A DNA stretch of 64,000 nt. It comes from Symbiodinium natans. Lineage: Eukaryota; Sar; Dinophyceae; Suessiales; Symbiodiniaceae. Below the pieces are notes generated by a model, which made no database searches, had not been told where the DNA came from, and saw only the letters and a list, made by a program, of their open reading frames with translations. Numbering within the stretch: position 1 is the first letter of the stretch; each line of letters starts with the position of its first letter. The stretch spans positions 1 through 64,000 of the forward strand of contig CAJNDS010000549.1 in assembly GCA_905221605.1 (NCBI GenBank), read 5' to 3'. Both the position numbers and the translations under genes were made by a program. Positions 10,901 through 22,800 of this stretch are shown in pieces.

Positions 10901-13900
10901 AGTCTAAATCCATCCTAAACCCTCCAGATTCTCAACTGAAGCCTGACTCCTACAGCCCTGAAAGCACGGGGGCATGAGCCCTTCTGGAAGGCAACGAGCG
11001 CCTCCTGGCCGTCGCGAACTATATGGGCTCTGCCCCCTATGCCGCACCAAATGTCGTGCAGCACGCTGTATGAACCCTAAACCCTAAACCCTAAACCCTA
11101 AACCCTAAACCCTAAACCCTAAACCCTAACACCAATTCAGGATTTCCGGCTTTGAGTTCTTAACAAAAGCATGGGAAGGCTCAATCGTTCGCCACCAGCT
11201 TCCCCCAAGATTCCTAAGCTGATTGATCACTGCGTGTCCTTGAAGGCCGCCCTCCCCCACCCCCCCTCCACCCCCCACCCCACTCCAACCCTCCCCTCCC
11301 CCCCTCACCCTTCTAACGGCTTTTGTGGGGAGATTTCGGAGGGCTAAACCCTAAACCCTAAGCCCTAAACCCTAAACCCTAAAACCCGAAACCCTAAACC
11401 CAAAACCCTAAACCCTACAACCCTAAAACCCGAAACCCTGCACCCCAAACACTTTCGGGCCCGAGGTCGCACTCTTCCGGCTGCAGTCGGATGGCCGGCT
11501 GGTGGAGCGAACTGACCTCCAAGAGCACGTGTCCTGCCATGAGTGGGATTTAGGGTTTAGGGTTTAGGGTTTAGGGTTTAGGGTCTGCCTTGAGTGGGAT
11601 TCCGGGTTTTGGGGTGTATGGGGGGCAGTTTAGGGTTTAGGGGTTAGAGTTTGGGATTAGGGTGGTACTGTGGAGTAGGGCCTAGGGCTTAGGGCTAAGT
11701 GGGGTGCACAGGAATGAGCTCGTGCTGCGTCGGTCTACTACAACCCCTCCAAGCCCCACCTTACCCTAAGTCCCAAATTGCGAAACTCGAAACCCTAAGC
11801 ACTAGGCCCTGAGCCCTAAGCCTTAAACCCTAAAACCCTAGCAATGCAGTTAGTTTAAACCCAAAAACCAATCTCAAGGGTTTGGGGTTTAGGGTTTAAG
11901 GGTTTAAGGGTTTAAGGGTTTAAGGGTTTAAGGGTTTAAGGGTTTGAGGGTTTGAGGGTTTGAGGGTTTGAGGGTTTGAGGATTTAGGGTTCAGGCTTTA
12001 GGGTTTTGGAGTTTGGCGTTTGATTTGGGGTTTAGGCTGCAGGGCTTGGGACTTCGGGGTTTGGGCTCCGGTTCATGGAAGGGAGAGCGCCTAGAACCCT
12101 TCGATCCTCGAAACCTGTTGAAACGTGCTTTGAGGCTCTTGGCGTTCGGAGTCTCGGGTTCATCCCGCACTGTTGCCGGAACTTTGTTGTCTTCAGCTAC
12201 TTCAGTTCCATTGCAGACATGCCTCGTTTTTCGAGGCAACCAAAGGTAGGCTTTGCAAAGACGAGGCCACGTGGCTAGAAGGTCAAGTCGTTGACATCAT
12301 GTGCTCAGAGGGCCGCGGAGACAGTTGATAGCGGAGAAGACCAACCCCAAACCCTAAACCTCAAACCCTAAACCCCAAACCCTAAACCCTAAACGATCGG
12401 CTCTGTGAGTGAAGGGTGTTAAGCACAGCTCAACCTGCGGCTTAGGGTTTGGCATTTTCCCCGATGCCCGAGCCCCGAAACCCTGAGCCCCAAACCCTGA
12501 ACCCTGAGCCCTGACCCTAAACCCTGAACCCTAACCCTAAGCCCTAAACCCTACACCCTACACCCTAAACCCTAGACCAGAGGAGAGCTTGGGCATCGGC
12601 GTTAACAAGGAGAGACTCTTGGCAGCAGCTGGGTTAAGCCTCGGACCCGGGACCTCGAACCCCAAACCCTAAACCCTAAACTCTAAACCCTAAACCCTAA
12701 GCCCTGTGGATGGTTTTTTGGGGCTTCGCCTTCTTCCCCAGTGACTCTGGGACCTAGTAACCCGGCACCCGACACCCCAAACCCCTTTCAGATTGGACAT
12801 GTCGATTTTGCGGTCTAGGGTTTAGGGTTTAGGGCTTACGGTTAGGGTTTAGTGTTTATATAGGGCGTTGGGTTGCATCTGGAGGGCTTAGGGTTTGTGT
12901 AGGGCTTAAGCTTTCAAGGAGGGTCCCAACTCGGTTGTTTCCTCCAAGCTTTCGCCGAACCGCCTAAGCACGCAAGACCATCCCAGTCCAAATCCTGAAC
13001 CCGGCATTCGATGCTGAAGGCCGCCAGGTCAGGATTAGGGTTTAGGGTTTAGGGTTTAGGGTTTAGGGTTTAGGGTTTAGGGTTTAGGGTTTAGGGTTTA
13101 GGGTTAGGGTTTAGGGTTTAGGCTTTGGGGTTGGGTCTCGATAGCCCCCTTCCCCGTATCCACCCCCGCCCTCAAGAAAAACAGGGAAGCTACTGGAAAA
13201 TAGCAGCAACAATACCACTACAACTGAATCACAGTAGGAGAAGCAAGAAATGAGTAGAACGCGGTTATCTTCCTAAACCCTAACCCTAAACCCTAAACCC
13301 TAGACCCTAGACCCTAAACCCTAAACCCTAAACCCTAAACCCTAAACCCTAAACCCTAAACCCTAAACCCTAAACCCTAAACCCTAAACCCTAAATCCTA
13401 AATCCTAAATCCTAAATCCTAAATCCTAAATCCTAAATCCTAAATCCTAAATCCTAAATCCTAAATCCTAAATCCTAAATCCTAAATCCTAAATCCTAAA
13501 TCCCAATCCAAACACCTGAAACCTGAGCCCCCTCTCCCGCGGCGAGGGCCATTTTACTACCCCTAAACCCTAAATCCTAAACCCTAAACCCTAAACCCTA
13601 AACCCCAAACCCCAAACCCCAAATCCCAAACCCTACTACCCGTAGATTCCTGTTCAGGGCAGGATGGTCCCCATGCGCACATGGCCCTCTTCGACGCTCA
13701 GAGCAAGCACCTCTTGGTCGGCCCTTTGGGGGGTTTAGGGTTTAGGGTTTAGGGTATAGGGTGTAGGGTATAGGATTTAAGGTTTCAGGGTTTCAGGGTT
13801 TTAGGGTTTTAGGGTTTTTGGGTTTTTGGGTTTTCGGTTTGTAGGGCTTTGGGGTTTTAGGGTCCTAAATCCCACAATCTGTGCAGGGTTCAGGATGCAG

Positions 13901-16900
13901 TGTTTTAGGGTTTAGGGTTTAGGGTTTAGGGTTTAGGGTTTGCTAGTAGATACCGAAAGAACCCAAGAGTGGGGGAACTAAGGGTCAGGGTGCCGCCAGG
14001 TTCGGGCAAACGCCCCAAACCCCCCTAGACACTAAACCCTAAACCCTCGAAACCCTAAACAACCCTAAACCCTAAACCCTAAACCCCAAACCCTCGAAAC
14101 CCTAAACCCAAAATTTAGCAAATTGTCTGCTGCCGTAGGCATGTCGTGACCTAGGCGCCCCTTCTTTCGCCTCGATTCGTTAAGGGGTTTAAGGGTTTAG
14201 GGATTTCGGGGTTTGAAGGGTTTAGGGATTTAGGGGTTTAGGGTTTAGGCTTTAAGGGGTTTAGGGGGATTTGGCGGGTTTAGGAGTTTATCTTCCAGAC
14301 ATCAGTCGTTCAGCAAACCACCCGAAGCATCAACATCGATTCTAAACCCTAAACCCTAAACCCTAAACCCTAAACCCTAAACCCTAAACCCTAAACCCCA
14401 TACAGGTTCCAGACCTCGGCTTGGACCGCGTCGTCACCTACAACGTCGAGGCGGTCGCGGGAAAGTTGCAGCCCGGACTCCAACGTTTTTTGTTCTTAGT
14501 TGAGGGTTTAGGGTTTAGGGTTTAGGGTTTAGGGTTTAGGGTTTAGGGTTTGAGGTTTAGGGTTTAGGGTGGTTTAGGGTTTAGGGTTTAGGGTTTTTGG
14601 GGTTTAGGGTTTAGGGTTTAGGGTTGGCTTCTAGGGCTTTAGAGGGTTCAGGGTTGCCGGGTTTATTGGGTTTCTAGAATTTCGAGCGTTTGCTGGGGGG
14701 AGAGTTGCCTAGACACCTGTGCTCTCTACATGTTCCGACAGCGGTGGAAGCCCTGTAAGCCTGCACGGTGAGGTCGATGTTAAATGCTAAACTGCGATAG
14801 ACAATAAGCCTTGAGCCTCTCCTAAGGCCCTGAGGGTTTAGGGTTTAGGGTTTAGGGTTTAGGGTTTAGGGCTTAGGGTTTAGGGCTTAGGGCTTAGGGT
14901 TTAGGGTGTAATCTTCTCGGCCTTGAACGAAGTAAGCCCTTGACCCTCTAAGTCTAACCCTCTAAGCCTAAACCCTAAGCCCTAAGCCCTAAACCCTATA
15001 TAAACCCTAGCCCTAAACCCTAAACCCTAGCCCTAAACCCTAAACCCCGGTAAGCCAAAGAAGGAAGGCGGCTACTCCGCTGGCGCTACCGCCAGGGTCG
15101 GGACCGCGCCACATTGCCCTCCACCCCGGCGGGAGGCTTGTCATTTGGGGTTTCGGGTTTAGGGTTTAGGGTTTCGGTTTTGGTGCTTTTGGAGATGTCG
15201 GGCTTTAGGCGTTTTTTGGGGGTTTTTGTCCTTAGGGTTTTGAGGCTGGAGTTGGGGTTCCCTGATAGTCCCCTTAAAACCAACAAGGGTGCCCTTTTGA
15301 TTCCTAGGGGGTCTAGTCTCTACCCTCTGCCTTCAGGGAAAGGACCCTCACGGTTAATCCTTAGGAATGGGAGTTTAGGTCAGTGGGCGTTGGTTAGACA
15401 GTTTAGTTTGCACCCGTGTTAGGGCTGAGGGCTTACTAGGACTTCGGGTTTCTTATTAAGTTCTGAAAACTGAATTAGGGCGCAGGGTTACCCCAAAGCC
15501 TGAAGTTTGTCTGGCGGCCTCTTGTTGTTGTTCGTTGCTCCGGGCGTTGATCGTCGCAATTCAGCAGGCTGGCCTATGTCCTGAATGAGCTGCTCTCAAC
15601 GGCACCTTGACGAAAAGTTTCCGAAAAAAACTAGCCTAAGCCCTGTAAACCCTGAAGCCTATTTGAACCTTGCGCCCCCAAAATTGGATTAAACTTTTTT
15701 TGTTTATCAACATTGTCCTGTTGCGGGTGCGTTTGGTGTTTAGGGCTTGGGGTTACCCTGAACCCTAAACCCTAAACCCTAAACCCTAAACCCTTTACCC
15801 TAATAAAGCCACTTTGTAACACCCTGGACCCAACCCAAGCCCTGCAACCCGCAACCCCTGCGACGAGCCCTATCAGACCTACCCTGCGTGGGACTTTTTC
15901 TTCAACAGCAGCCCGTCCCTTCCTAAACCCTAAGCCCAAAACCCTAAACCCTAAACCCTAAACCCTAAATCCTAAACCCTAAACCCTGAACCCTGAACCC
16001 TAAACCCTAAACCCTAAACCCCATCGTAGGGCTCCCCAAGCTCGCCTCAGTCGGCCGTCAGGTCGTCCCCTGCCACTGGGACGCCAAGACGTGCAGCCTG
16101 ACGTCGATCGGAGAGCCGCAGCACGGCAGAGCGCAGGATTTAGGGTTTAGGGTTTGGGGTTTAGGGTTTAGGGTTTGGGGTTTAGGGTTCAGAGTTTAGG
16201 GTTTAGGGTTCAGGGCTTAGGGTTTGGGGTTTGGGGTTCAGGGCTTAGGGTTTAGGATTTAGGGATTATAGGATTTAAGACTTAGGGCGTCGGGCCTAGG
16301 GCTTAGGCTTTAGGTTTAGGGTGTTCAGGGTTTCGGGGTTTAGGGGTTTTAGATGTAGAGGTTTAGGAGTTTAGGAGACCCTATTGTTGCTTTCCCCGCT
16401 TGTAGGGTTACACAGGTTCCGGCCTTGAGATATCTCCACCTCATCAGTTTTGCACGGCCCCTGCAACCCAGAACACCTGCTGAGCCCAAAACACTTCAAC
16501 CCTTAGGGTTTAGGGTGTAGGGTTTAGGGTTTGGGGTTTAGGGTGTAGGGTTTAGGGTTGAGGGTTCGAATTATGCTACAGAAGGTTTCGAGGCGCAACG
16601 ATCTAAGGATAGCCACCGTGCCCGGGGCGGCAGTGGGTGTCGGTGGTGAGACATACTGTGCCGCCATCCGGGTGTCAGGACGGTTTAGGGGTTCAGGGGT
16701 TTAGGGATTTAGGGACTTAGGGGTTTAGGGTTTTAGGGTTTCGGGATTTGGGTTTTTGGGTGTTTCTGTCTTTTTTTTCGTTTTGGCTGCAGGGATTTGG
16801 GGGTTCAGAAGGTAGGCAAGGCCCTCATATGACCCAAACCCTTAGGACCAACTGACAGTCCAAAGGCAGCGCACCCTTCGTGTGCCAAGGAAGGGACTCA

Positions 16901-19455
16901 GGGTTGAGGGTGTGTACACTAGGGTTTCAGGTCAAACCTTAAACCTTGGGAAGTTCCCCCCTTATGCTAACGGTTCATAGTGGGGATTATAATAGGGGGC
17001 TACTATAAACCTTATGAAGGACTGTTGGTAAAAGGGGAACATCTCAACTTCAACCCTAAACCCAAAGGTTTAGGATCAACATGTGAAGGAGATGGCCGTT
17101 TCGTCTACGTGTCCAACCGTGGCCACTGCTCCATCACCGCGCCCCAGCCAAACAGACACCCGAAAGCCCAGAAACCCTAAACCTTCAACCCGAAACCTCA
17201 CAGCCAAAAACAAAGATGTTCATATAATAAAAACTCCTAAACCCCAAGCCCTAAGCCCAAGCCCTCAACCCTCAAGCCCAGTGGACCCCAAACCTTCCAC
17301 CTTGGCCCCCCCCCCATTGTTCAGCACGAATTTGGGAATTTGATCCATTTGGGCCCCTCTGACCCCTCTGACCCCCCATTGTTCAGCACGAATTTGGGAA
17401 TTTGATCCATTTTGGCTTCTCTGATCTTCCGGGAAGCAAAAGCTCTTCGAAGGCCTGGGGGGCTTCGTGGGGGGTACCCCAGGATTCGGGAAAAAGTGCT
17501 CGATTCCCAGTAAGTTTTAAATAAAATTTGTATAAAAAATGACCCCCTCATTTTCCAGATTTCTCTGGCCCTCTCCATTCTGGCCTTCTGACCCCTTGGC
17601 CCCTTGCATTGTTCAGCACGAATTTGGGAATTTGATCCATTTCGGCCCTTCTGACCCCTTGGCCCCTTGCATTGTTCAGCACGAATTTGGGAATTTGATC
17701 CATTTTGGCCCCTCTGACCCCTCTGACCCCCCATTGTTCAACAGGAACAAAAAACACACTTTCTATTGTCGTAATGTTATGGGATTCTTTGGGCGGGTGG
17801 GTTCTTTTCCGTTGCCTACACACACTGCTGGCCTAGTAAATGCTCGAACTTGAGATGCTGAACCCTAAACCCTAAACCCTAAACCCAAGGTCTTCCGGGT
17901 GCTGGAGGATGGACTCCTGGAGCGTGTGAGCTGCAGCTTCACGGGACCAGGGGTGCAAGCGGAGGCGGGGTGCAGGGTTTTAGGGTTTATGGTTTAGGGT
18001 TTAGGGTTTAGGGTTCAGGGTTCAGGGTTCAGGGTTCAGGGTTTAGGGTTTGTTTCTGGGTTTCTAGGGTTTTGAGGGTTTCTGGGGTTTCTGGGGTTTA
18101 GGCTTTAGTTAGGGTCTAAGTAGGGTATAGGGCTTAGGTCTCAGGGTTCATAAATTTCAGGGTTTCTAGGGCTTAGGGTTCAGGGTGTAGGGTTGAGGCT
18201 CTAGGGTAAGGATTTAGGGTTTAGGGGCCGTCAGCCCTGAACCCTAAACCCTTTGCCCCGCTACAGGAGCGAGACCCTTGCTGGCCTCCGCAGGACTGCC
18301 CCAGAGACTTTGCAACTCGGCTCTTGTAGGCTGAAGTGCCCAAAGCCCTGTGGTTTAGGATGCTGACAGTGCGTAACGGGGATTCTAATAAGGGGGGGCT
18401 ATAATCCCTGTTAAGGGCTGTTAGTATAAGGGGGGAAAATCCCAAGTTTGGAGGTTAAAGCCCTCCGCCTTAAATTCCAAACCCCAGACGCCGCGCTAGA
18501 GTCCAAGACGGCACCCTTTAGGGCATCTGCAACCCCAGTCTACGTGCCCTAGGGGTTTAGGGTTTGGGGTTTAGGAGTGTAGGGATTAGGGTTTAGGGTT
18601 TAGGGTTTAGGGTTTAGGGTTTAGGGTTTAGGGTTTAGGGTTTAGGGTGGGGTTAAGGAGTGTAGGGATTAGGGTTTAGGGTTTCGGGTTTGGGGTCCTT
18701 GACTTCGTGCGACTTCTAGCTGCAGTGTCTATAGTTCGACCAAGATGGGGATCAAATCTTAATGGCTTTATAGGGTTTAGGGTTTAGGGTTTAGGGTTTA
18801 GGGTTTAGGGTTTAGGGTTTAGGGTTTAGGGTTTAGGGTTTAGGGTTTAGGGTTTAGGGTAGGGCCTAAGGACTCAGGCACACCGGTATACGACCCCTTA
18901 CATTCAGGGTACCCCAAAAGCGGCCATCCAGAAGAAAGCCGACCGCATATTTCATATACAGACATCAGCTCAACCTAGAACTTCATTTGGATCTTCGCTT
19001 ATACAGCGTGGTAGAAGAAGGTTTTCGTTTGGGGTTATGAGAGAATTACCCTAAACCCTAAACCCTAAACCCTAAACCCTAAACCCTAAACCCTAAACCC
19101 TAAACCCTAAACCCTAAACCCTAAACCCTTAGCCCAAAACATGTGGAGAGTCCGCCAACAGCTGGAGACTCTGAGGCCCTCTGCGACAAAGACCAGTGGC
19201 TCATCGCCGCCAACCAGGCGCGCAACTCCAGAAGCTCTGGAGCCCCCAAAACCCTAAACCCTAAACCCTAAACCCTAAACCCTAAACCCTAAACCCTAAA
19301 CCCTAAACCCTAAACCCTAAACCCTAAACCCTAAACCCTAAACCCTAAACCCTAAACCCTAAACCCTAACAGGACAGCGACTCCCTGGTCATCTTCCGCC
19401 GGGACGCGACAAGCGGCGCGCTTGTTCAAGAAGGCTGGTCGTTTGTGTTTAGGGT

Positions 19456-19543
<88 letters not shown>

Positions 19544-19879
19544 GGTTTAGGGTTTAGGGTGTAGGGTTTAGGGTTTAGGGTTTAGTAAATTGGGGGGTTT
19601 GGTTTATGGCGTTTATGGTTTGGGGTTTAGGGTTGGGGGCCTTAGAGTTGGGTGTTGAGGGTTTAGGAGTTGGGGATTCGGGTTTATGGTTTGGGGACCC
19701 TCCGAACCCCAGATATAGGCTTTAGGGTAAACCCTAAACCCGAAGCCCTAAGCTCTAAACCCTAATCCCTCAACCCTGAGCCCGAACCCTCTAGCAGTTC
19801 AGGGCAAAGAACCAGCCCTAAACCCTAAACCCTGGAGGCTCCACGGCGGAATGCATCGCACCTGCCTGTGCCTGGCTGG
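4960..19879 (+). CDS. YbhE-type lactonase / 6-phosphogluconolactonase-family beta-propeller, 21 exons
   Basis: Exons: 4960-4983, 5321-5357, 7455-7497, 8066-8108, 9060-9098, 9191-9260, 10991-11031, 11466-11528, 12583-12613, 13658-13716, 14406-14475, 15096-15135, 15568-15601, 16062-16125, 16585-16626, 17089-17138, 17890-17952, 18294-18311, 19176-19217, 19373-19433, 19838-19879. All phases agree; together they give about 325 residues, close to the family's usual 330-350. Family motifs appear in the right order: GITVF, YAVSEVDADS, KLLNSMETGG, LLAVANYMGS, RQDGPHAHM, VPDLGLDRV, PGSGPRHIALHP, AYVLNEL, GRFVYVSNRGH, DCPRDFAL, WLIAANQDSDSL. Such proteins are seven-bladed propellers that open lactone rings, classically 6-phosphogluconolactone in the pentose phosphate pathway; the actual substrate here is not shown. 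The start-codon exon and the stop are not identified. Donors are GC (11), GA (5) or GT (4); every acceptor is AG|G. Introns are rich in heptamer arrays. Confidence 0.92.
5611..5696 (-). repeat. CCCTAAA array in lactonase intron
   Basis: About 12 units including CCCTCAA variants, inside the long intron between the exons at 5321 and 7455. The rest of this intron (5358-7454) holds scattered degenerate heptamers in both orientations and unique sequence in which I see no gene. Confidence 0.9.
8386..8595 (+). pseudogene. SPRY-domain C-terminal fragment in an AT-rich island
   Basis: A frame without a start codon reads AYAKKFGNNDVVKCEVD, then GTIAFCRNGKSQGTAFKNV, then VKPAVSL and VRVGNVQ, and stops at TAA 8593-8595. 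This is the order of the C-terminal half of a SPRY domain (…DVVGCEVD…ISFxKNGxxxGxAFxxV…PAVSL…). Codons are A/T-rich, unlike the lactonase exons around it, and the downstream 8596-8960 is also AT-rich. It lies in the lactonase intron between 8108 and 9060. A pyrimidine run followed by AG precedes it, so it could be a stray 3' exon. I read it as a captured or transposed gene fragment. The upstream half of the domain was not found. Confidence 0.6.
9099..9190 (+). other. 92-bp lactonase intron with CCCTAAA tail
   Basis: One of the shortest introns. It starts GT after the exon ending in the AYAFD codons and ends with a CCCTAAA run running straight into CCCTGAG|GCT. The two exons join in phase 0 to read AYAFD-ASSGKMKLLN, which fits the lactonase family well. 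Confidence 0.8.
9604..9680 (+). repeat. TG-rich microsatellite
   Basis: An interrupted (TG)n run in the intron between the exons at 9191 and 10991, next to a CATCATCAT run near 9535-9555. The histidine/threonine-rich open frame on the opposite strand is a product of the repeat. Confidence 0.9.
10070..10164 (+). repeat. TTTAGGG array
   Basis: About 13 perfect units in the intron following the exon at 9191-9260. Arrays of opposite orientation follow within the same intron (10577-10648), then another TTTAGGG run (10706-10779). Confidence 0.95.
11888..11990 (+). repeat. 8-bp heptamer variants TTTAAGGG and TTTGAGGG
   Basis: About six TTTAAGGG units are followed by about five TTTGAGGG units. Each variant is grouped as a block, which points to local slippage or conversion of a mutated unit. 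It lies in a lactonase intron (11529-12582). Confidence 0.9.
13272..13503 (-). repeat. CCCTAAA array with a homogenised TCCTAAA block
   Basis: The first half is CCCTAAA units. From about 13390 to 13500 roughly sixteen consecutive units are TCCTAAA. The array sits in the 3' part of the intron before the exon at 13658. Confidence 0.95.
16945..17050. mobile_element. MITE-like hairpin, family 1, copy A
   Basis: Imperfect palindrome: left arm with AAGTTCCCCCCTTATGCTAA and GGGGATTATAATAG, right arm with CTTATGAAGGACTGTTGGTA and GGGGAACATCTC. Related copies are at 18362, 25640, 41163 and 60366. No coding capacity. It sits in a lactonase intron, just upstream of the exon at 17089. Confidence 0.75.
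17311..17740. repeat. tandem repeat of about 62 bp in a lactonase intron
   Basis: Four copies of a unit beginning CATTGTTCAGCACGAATTTG (near 17319, 17381, 17610 and 17673) and a partial fifth near 17733, followed by 'gatccatttt' and GGCCCCTCTGACC. A unique stretch (about 17440-17590) divides the set in two. Open frames on both strands here are repeat translations. Confidence 0.85.
18294..18311 (+). CDS. 18-bp lactonase micro-exon (residues DCPRDF)
   Basis: GCAG precedes it and a GC donor follows. Its six codons supply the conserved PRDF of the lactonase family between the exons ending SFTGPG and starting ALCDKDQW. Without it the family motif would be lost, which is the main reason for accepting such a small exon. 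Confidence 0.75.
18362..18450. mobile_element. MITE-like hairpin, family 1, copy B
   Basis: Arms GCGTAACGGGGATTCTAATA and CTATAATCCCTGTTAAGGGC, ending TTAGTATAAGGGGGG. The left end is shorter than the right. Located in the lactonase intron 18312-19175. Confidence 0.8.
19218..19372 (+). other. 155-bp lactonase intron made mostly of CCCTAAA repeats
   Basis: It begins GC, has about 30 bp of unique sequence, then about 17 CCCTAAA units, and ends CCCTAACAG. The flanking exons join as WLIAANQ-DSDSLVIFRRD, a conserved run of the lactonase family, so both boundaries are well supported. The last unit, CTAAC followed by AG, could itself serve as branch point and acceptor; that is inference. Confidence 0.85.
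19447..19546 (+). repeat. TTGAGGG variant array
   Basis: About fourteen consecutive TTGAGGG units immediately after the donor of the exon 19373-19433, then normal TTTAGGG units. Another case of a variant spread as a block. Confidence 0.95.
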
Positions 19880-22800
19880 GCATATGGGGGCGTCTCTGGG
19901 GTTTAGGATTTATAGGGTTTCGGGTTTGGGGTTTGGGGTTTAGGGTTTAGGGTTAGGGTTTGGGGTTTAGGTTCTCTGGGGTTTAGGGTTTCTAGGGTTG
20001 GGCTTGTTAGGATTTGGGTTTGAAGGTTGAGAGTTAGGGTCTAACGCCTTGCTAAAATTTGGGGAATTCTCTCTCTAAAGTACCGGAGGGTGTAATTCTC
20101 TTTGGAGCTAGCCACGTGCCAGCCCAAGGCACAGGAAGGCAGGAAGATTTAGAGGCAATAGAAGAGTGTTCGTGGTTAGTTGGCTGTGGAACCGTCAACC
20201 TCCACAGCCAAAAATTGCCCTGAGGCTGCCACCTGAAGGGATCAAACTGTAGTCCGAAGTGGCTTTATCCTTACTTGTGCACCCTGAACCCAAAACCCTA
20301 AACCCTAAACCCCAAACCCTAAACCCTACCAAAAAAACCTCATAGGGATGCAGGGTTGCCAGGAGTGGTTTCAAGTCTCTAGAGCCGGAGGCTCGGGGCT
20401 CAGGGTTTAGGGTTTAGGGATTAGGCTTAGGTTCTTTAGGGTTGTTTTGTGTGTGTGTGTGTGTGTTTGGGGCATATGGGTGTTTAGGGCCTTCCAGTGC
20501 TTAGGGTTGTTCGGGTTTATGGAGGGTTCAGAGTGTTTAGGGTTTTCTTGCTTAGGGTCTTTAAGTTTTGGGGCTGCTAGGATTTAGGGCTGTTACGGCT
20601 TAGGGTTGATTGGGATGGGCATCAGCAAGGTACTTATGAAACTTGTCACCAACCAACTAACATTGGGGGAGTGGTTCAGACCTCCTTCCAGCCACCCTGA
20701 GCTATATGGAATAGAATGGTGATAGGGGCCCCCAAAAAAACGCTAATGTTGAACAACCACCATGTTCTCTCCTTGGGTTATTTAGGGGTCAGGGCTTAGG
20801 GTTAGGGTTTAGGGGTTTAGGGTGTCGGGTTTAGGGCTTGCTCCTTTAGACCAAGGTGTACTGCCCCTTTTCTGAGCGCCACCGTGGCACCGTGTGAGCT
20901 CTAGGGCTTCGCCCCCTTGGGGACTTGAGGGGCGGGAAGGGGGAGAGGGGGGGGGGGGGACGCCCGGCACAGAGTTTATGGCGGAAAAGGGCAGGTGCGT
21001 CGGACGGCAGAGGGTTTAGGGTTTAGGGTTTAGGGTTTAGGGTTTAGGGTTTAGGGTATAGGGTTTAGGGTTTAGGGTTTAGGGTTTAGGGTTTAGGGTT
21101 TAGGGTTTCGTGTGCCTCGCGAGTCCAAAATGCTTCAGGAAGTCTGGGTTTGTGGGTTTCTTCAGCCGTATCCGTCTTATCGGATCATGCCCTTAGTTTG
21201 GCGGTTTAGAGTTTAGGGTTTAGGGTTTAGGGTTTGGGGTTTGGGGTTTAGGGTTTAGGGTTTAGGGTTTAGGGTTTGGGGTTTAGTTTAGGGTTTGGGA
21301 TGTAGGGTTTAGGGGCACCCTCAACCCCCTCAATCCCAATTTGGGTCGGCAGGGGGTCAGACTCTAAGCCCGCCTTGCCGGAAGTTGGGTGCCTTGCCGG
21401 GAGTTGTGTTTAGGGTTTATAGGGTTTAGGGTTTAGGGTTTAGGGTTTATAGGGTTTATTGTTGAGGGAAGTTGGGTGGGAAGTTGGGTGCCTTGCAACT
21501 TGCCCAATAAACCAATGCACGCCTAAAGCCCTCAGCAATCCTTCACACTCCAATAAATGCCCTAAACACGCGTCATGCTTTGCGGAAAACGCATTTTCTT
21601 TTCGGAGTCGAAATGTTCTTTGGGCCCTTGTAAGACACAGTTTTTTGCCTTGCCCAACCTCAAACATGTGTTTTGGTGCCTTCGGAAAATGAATTCTCCG
21701 GGGCATGTGGGCCCTCGGAAACGCATGACTGACAAAACAGAAACGTGGGTTTGGCACTTGCAAAATGCAAAATTGCAAAGCGCAAGGTCACAAGGCTCGC
21801 TGTGCCAATGCACTCCGATGGACAAAGCAGATGGGCAGCTGCGACCACGCAAATGTCGTCAAGATCCCGGGCTTTCTCAGCGACGACGATGGCATCAGAA
21901 TCATCCCTAAACCCTAAACCCTAAACCCTAAACCCTAAACCCTAAACCCTAAACCCTATACGTGTGCGCCGTTCCTGGTCGCAGGGCTGTCACTGGAATT
22001 TGTTTTCGACTTCAAGAGCCGCGGTGTGAAGCAGTTGCATGTGTTTTCGACATTTCTCGTCGAGCGGTGGGCACTGTGTGTTCTTTTCGACGTCCTGGGC
22101 CTTTTTGCAGAGTCTTCGGGTAATAATGTACATATAGTATGCATGTGTCATACCCCGAGCCAAATTTGTTATAAACGCGCCCGGCATTTGTCCTCGATAG
22201 GGCATAGGGACAGCCTCTTCAACCAAAGAAGCTGTTTGGCATTTTCCGTCTGAGTTTTGGTGACGAAACTCCCAACCCCGGACGTCCTGAGCCCAAAACC
22301 AGGGCCCCGAGGTCAAGACCCTTTGGAAGCTCATATGGTTTGGTGTTCTGAGTCTGTAGGTGTGGTTTTCGGGGTTTGGGCACCTTCGAACGATCCCTAG
22401 ACTTTTGCTTCAACTGCCGGATGCCACGACCATGCAAGATTGCTAGGGGTTAGGGTTTAGGGTTTAGGGTTTAGGGTTTAGGGTTTAGGGTTTAGGGTTT
22501 AGCGTCTAGGGTCTAGGGTCTAGGGTTTAGGGTAGAGTTTAGGGTTTAGGGAGGAACGGGGCGAAGTTTCCTCCGTGTCCCCACCTTTGGGCTCAGCTTT
22601 CGTGCCACGGGCGCACGCGAACATGATCAGAACCCAGCATCATGACAAAGTCCCACCACCCATGTGTGAACCCTAGCAACTCTTGAGCCTAGCCCCACTG
22701 ACAGCTTTAGGGTTAAGAAGTAGTTCAGAGCATGCAGTTAAATGGGTGTTCTGATGGAGTCTTATGCCAGCTGATGCACACGACCACACCTGCGCTTTGC

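Noticed and set aside
17321-17853. Open frames on both strands with repeated SNSQIRAEQCKGPRGQ-type peptides
   Set aside because: They are translations of the roughly 62-bp tandem repeat in a lactonase intron.
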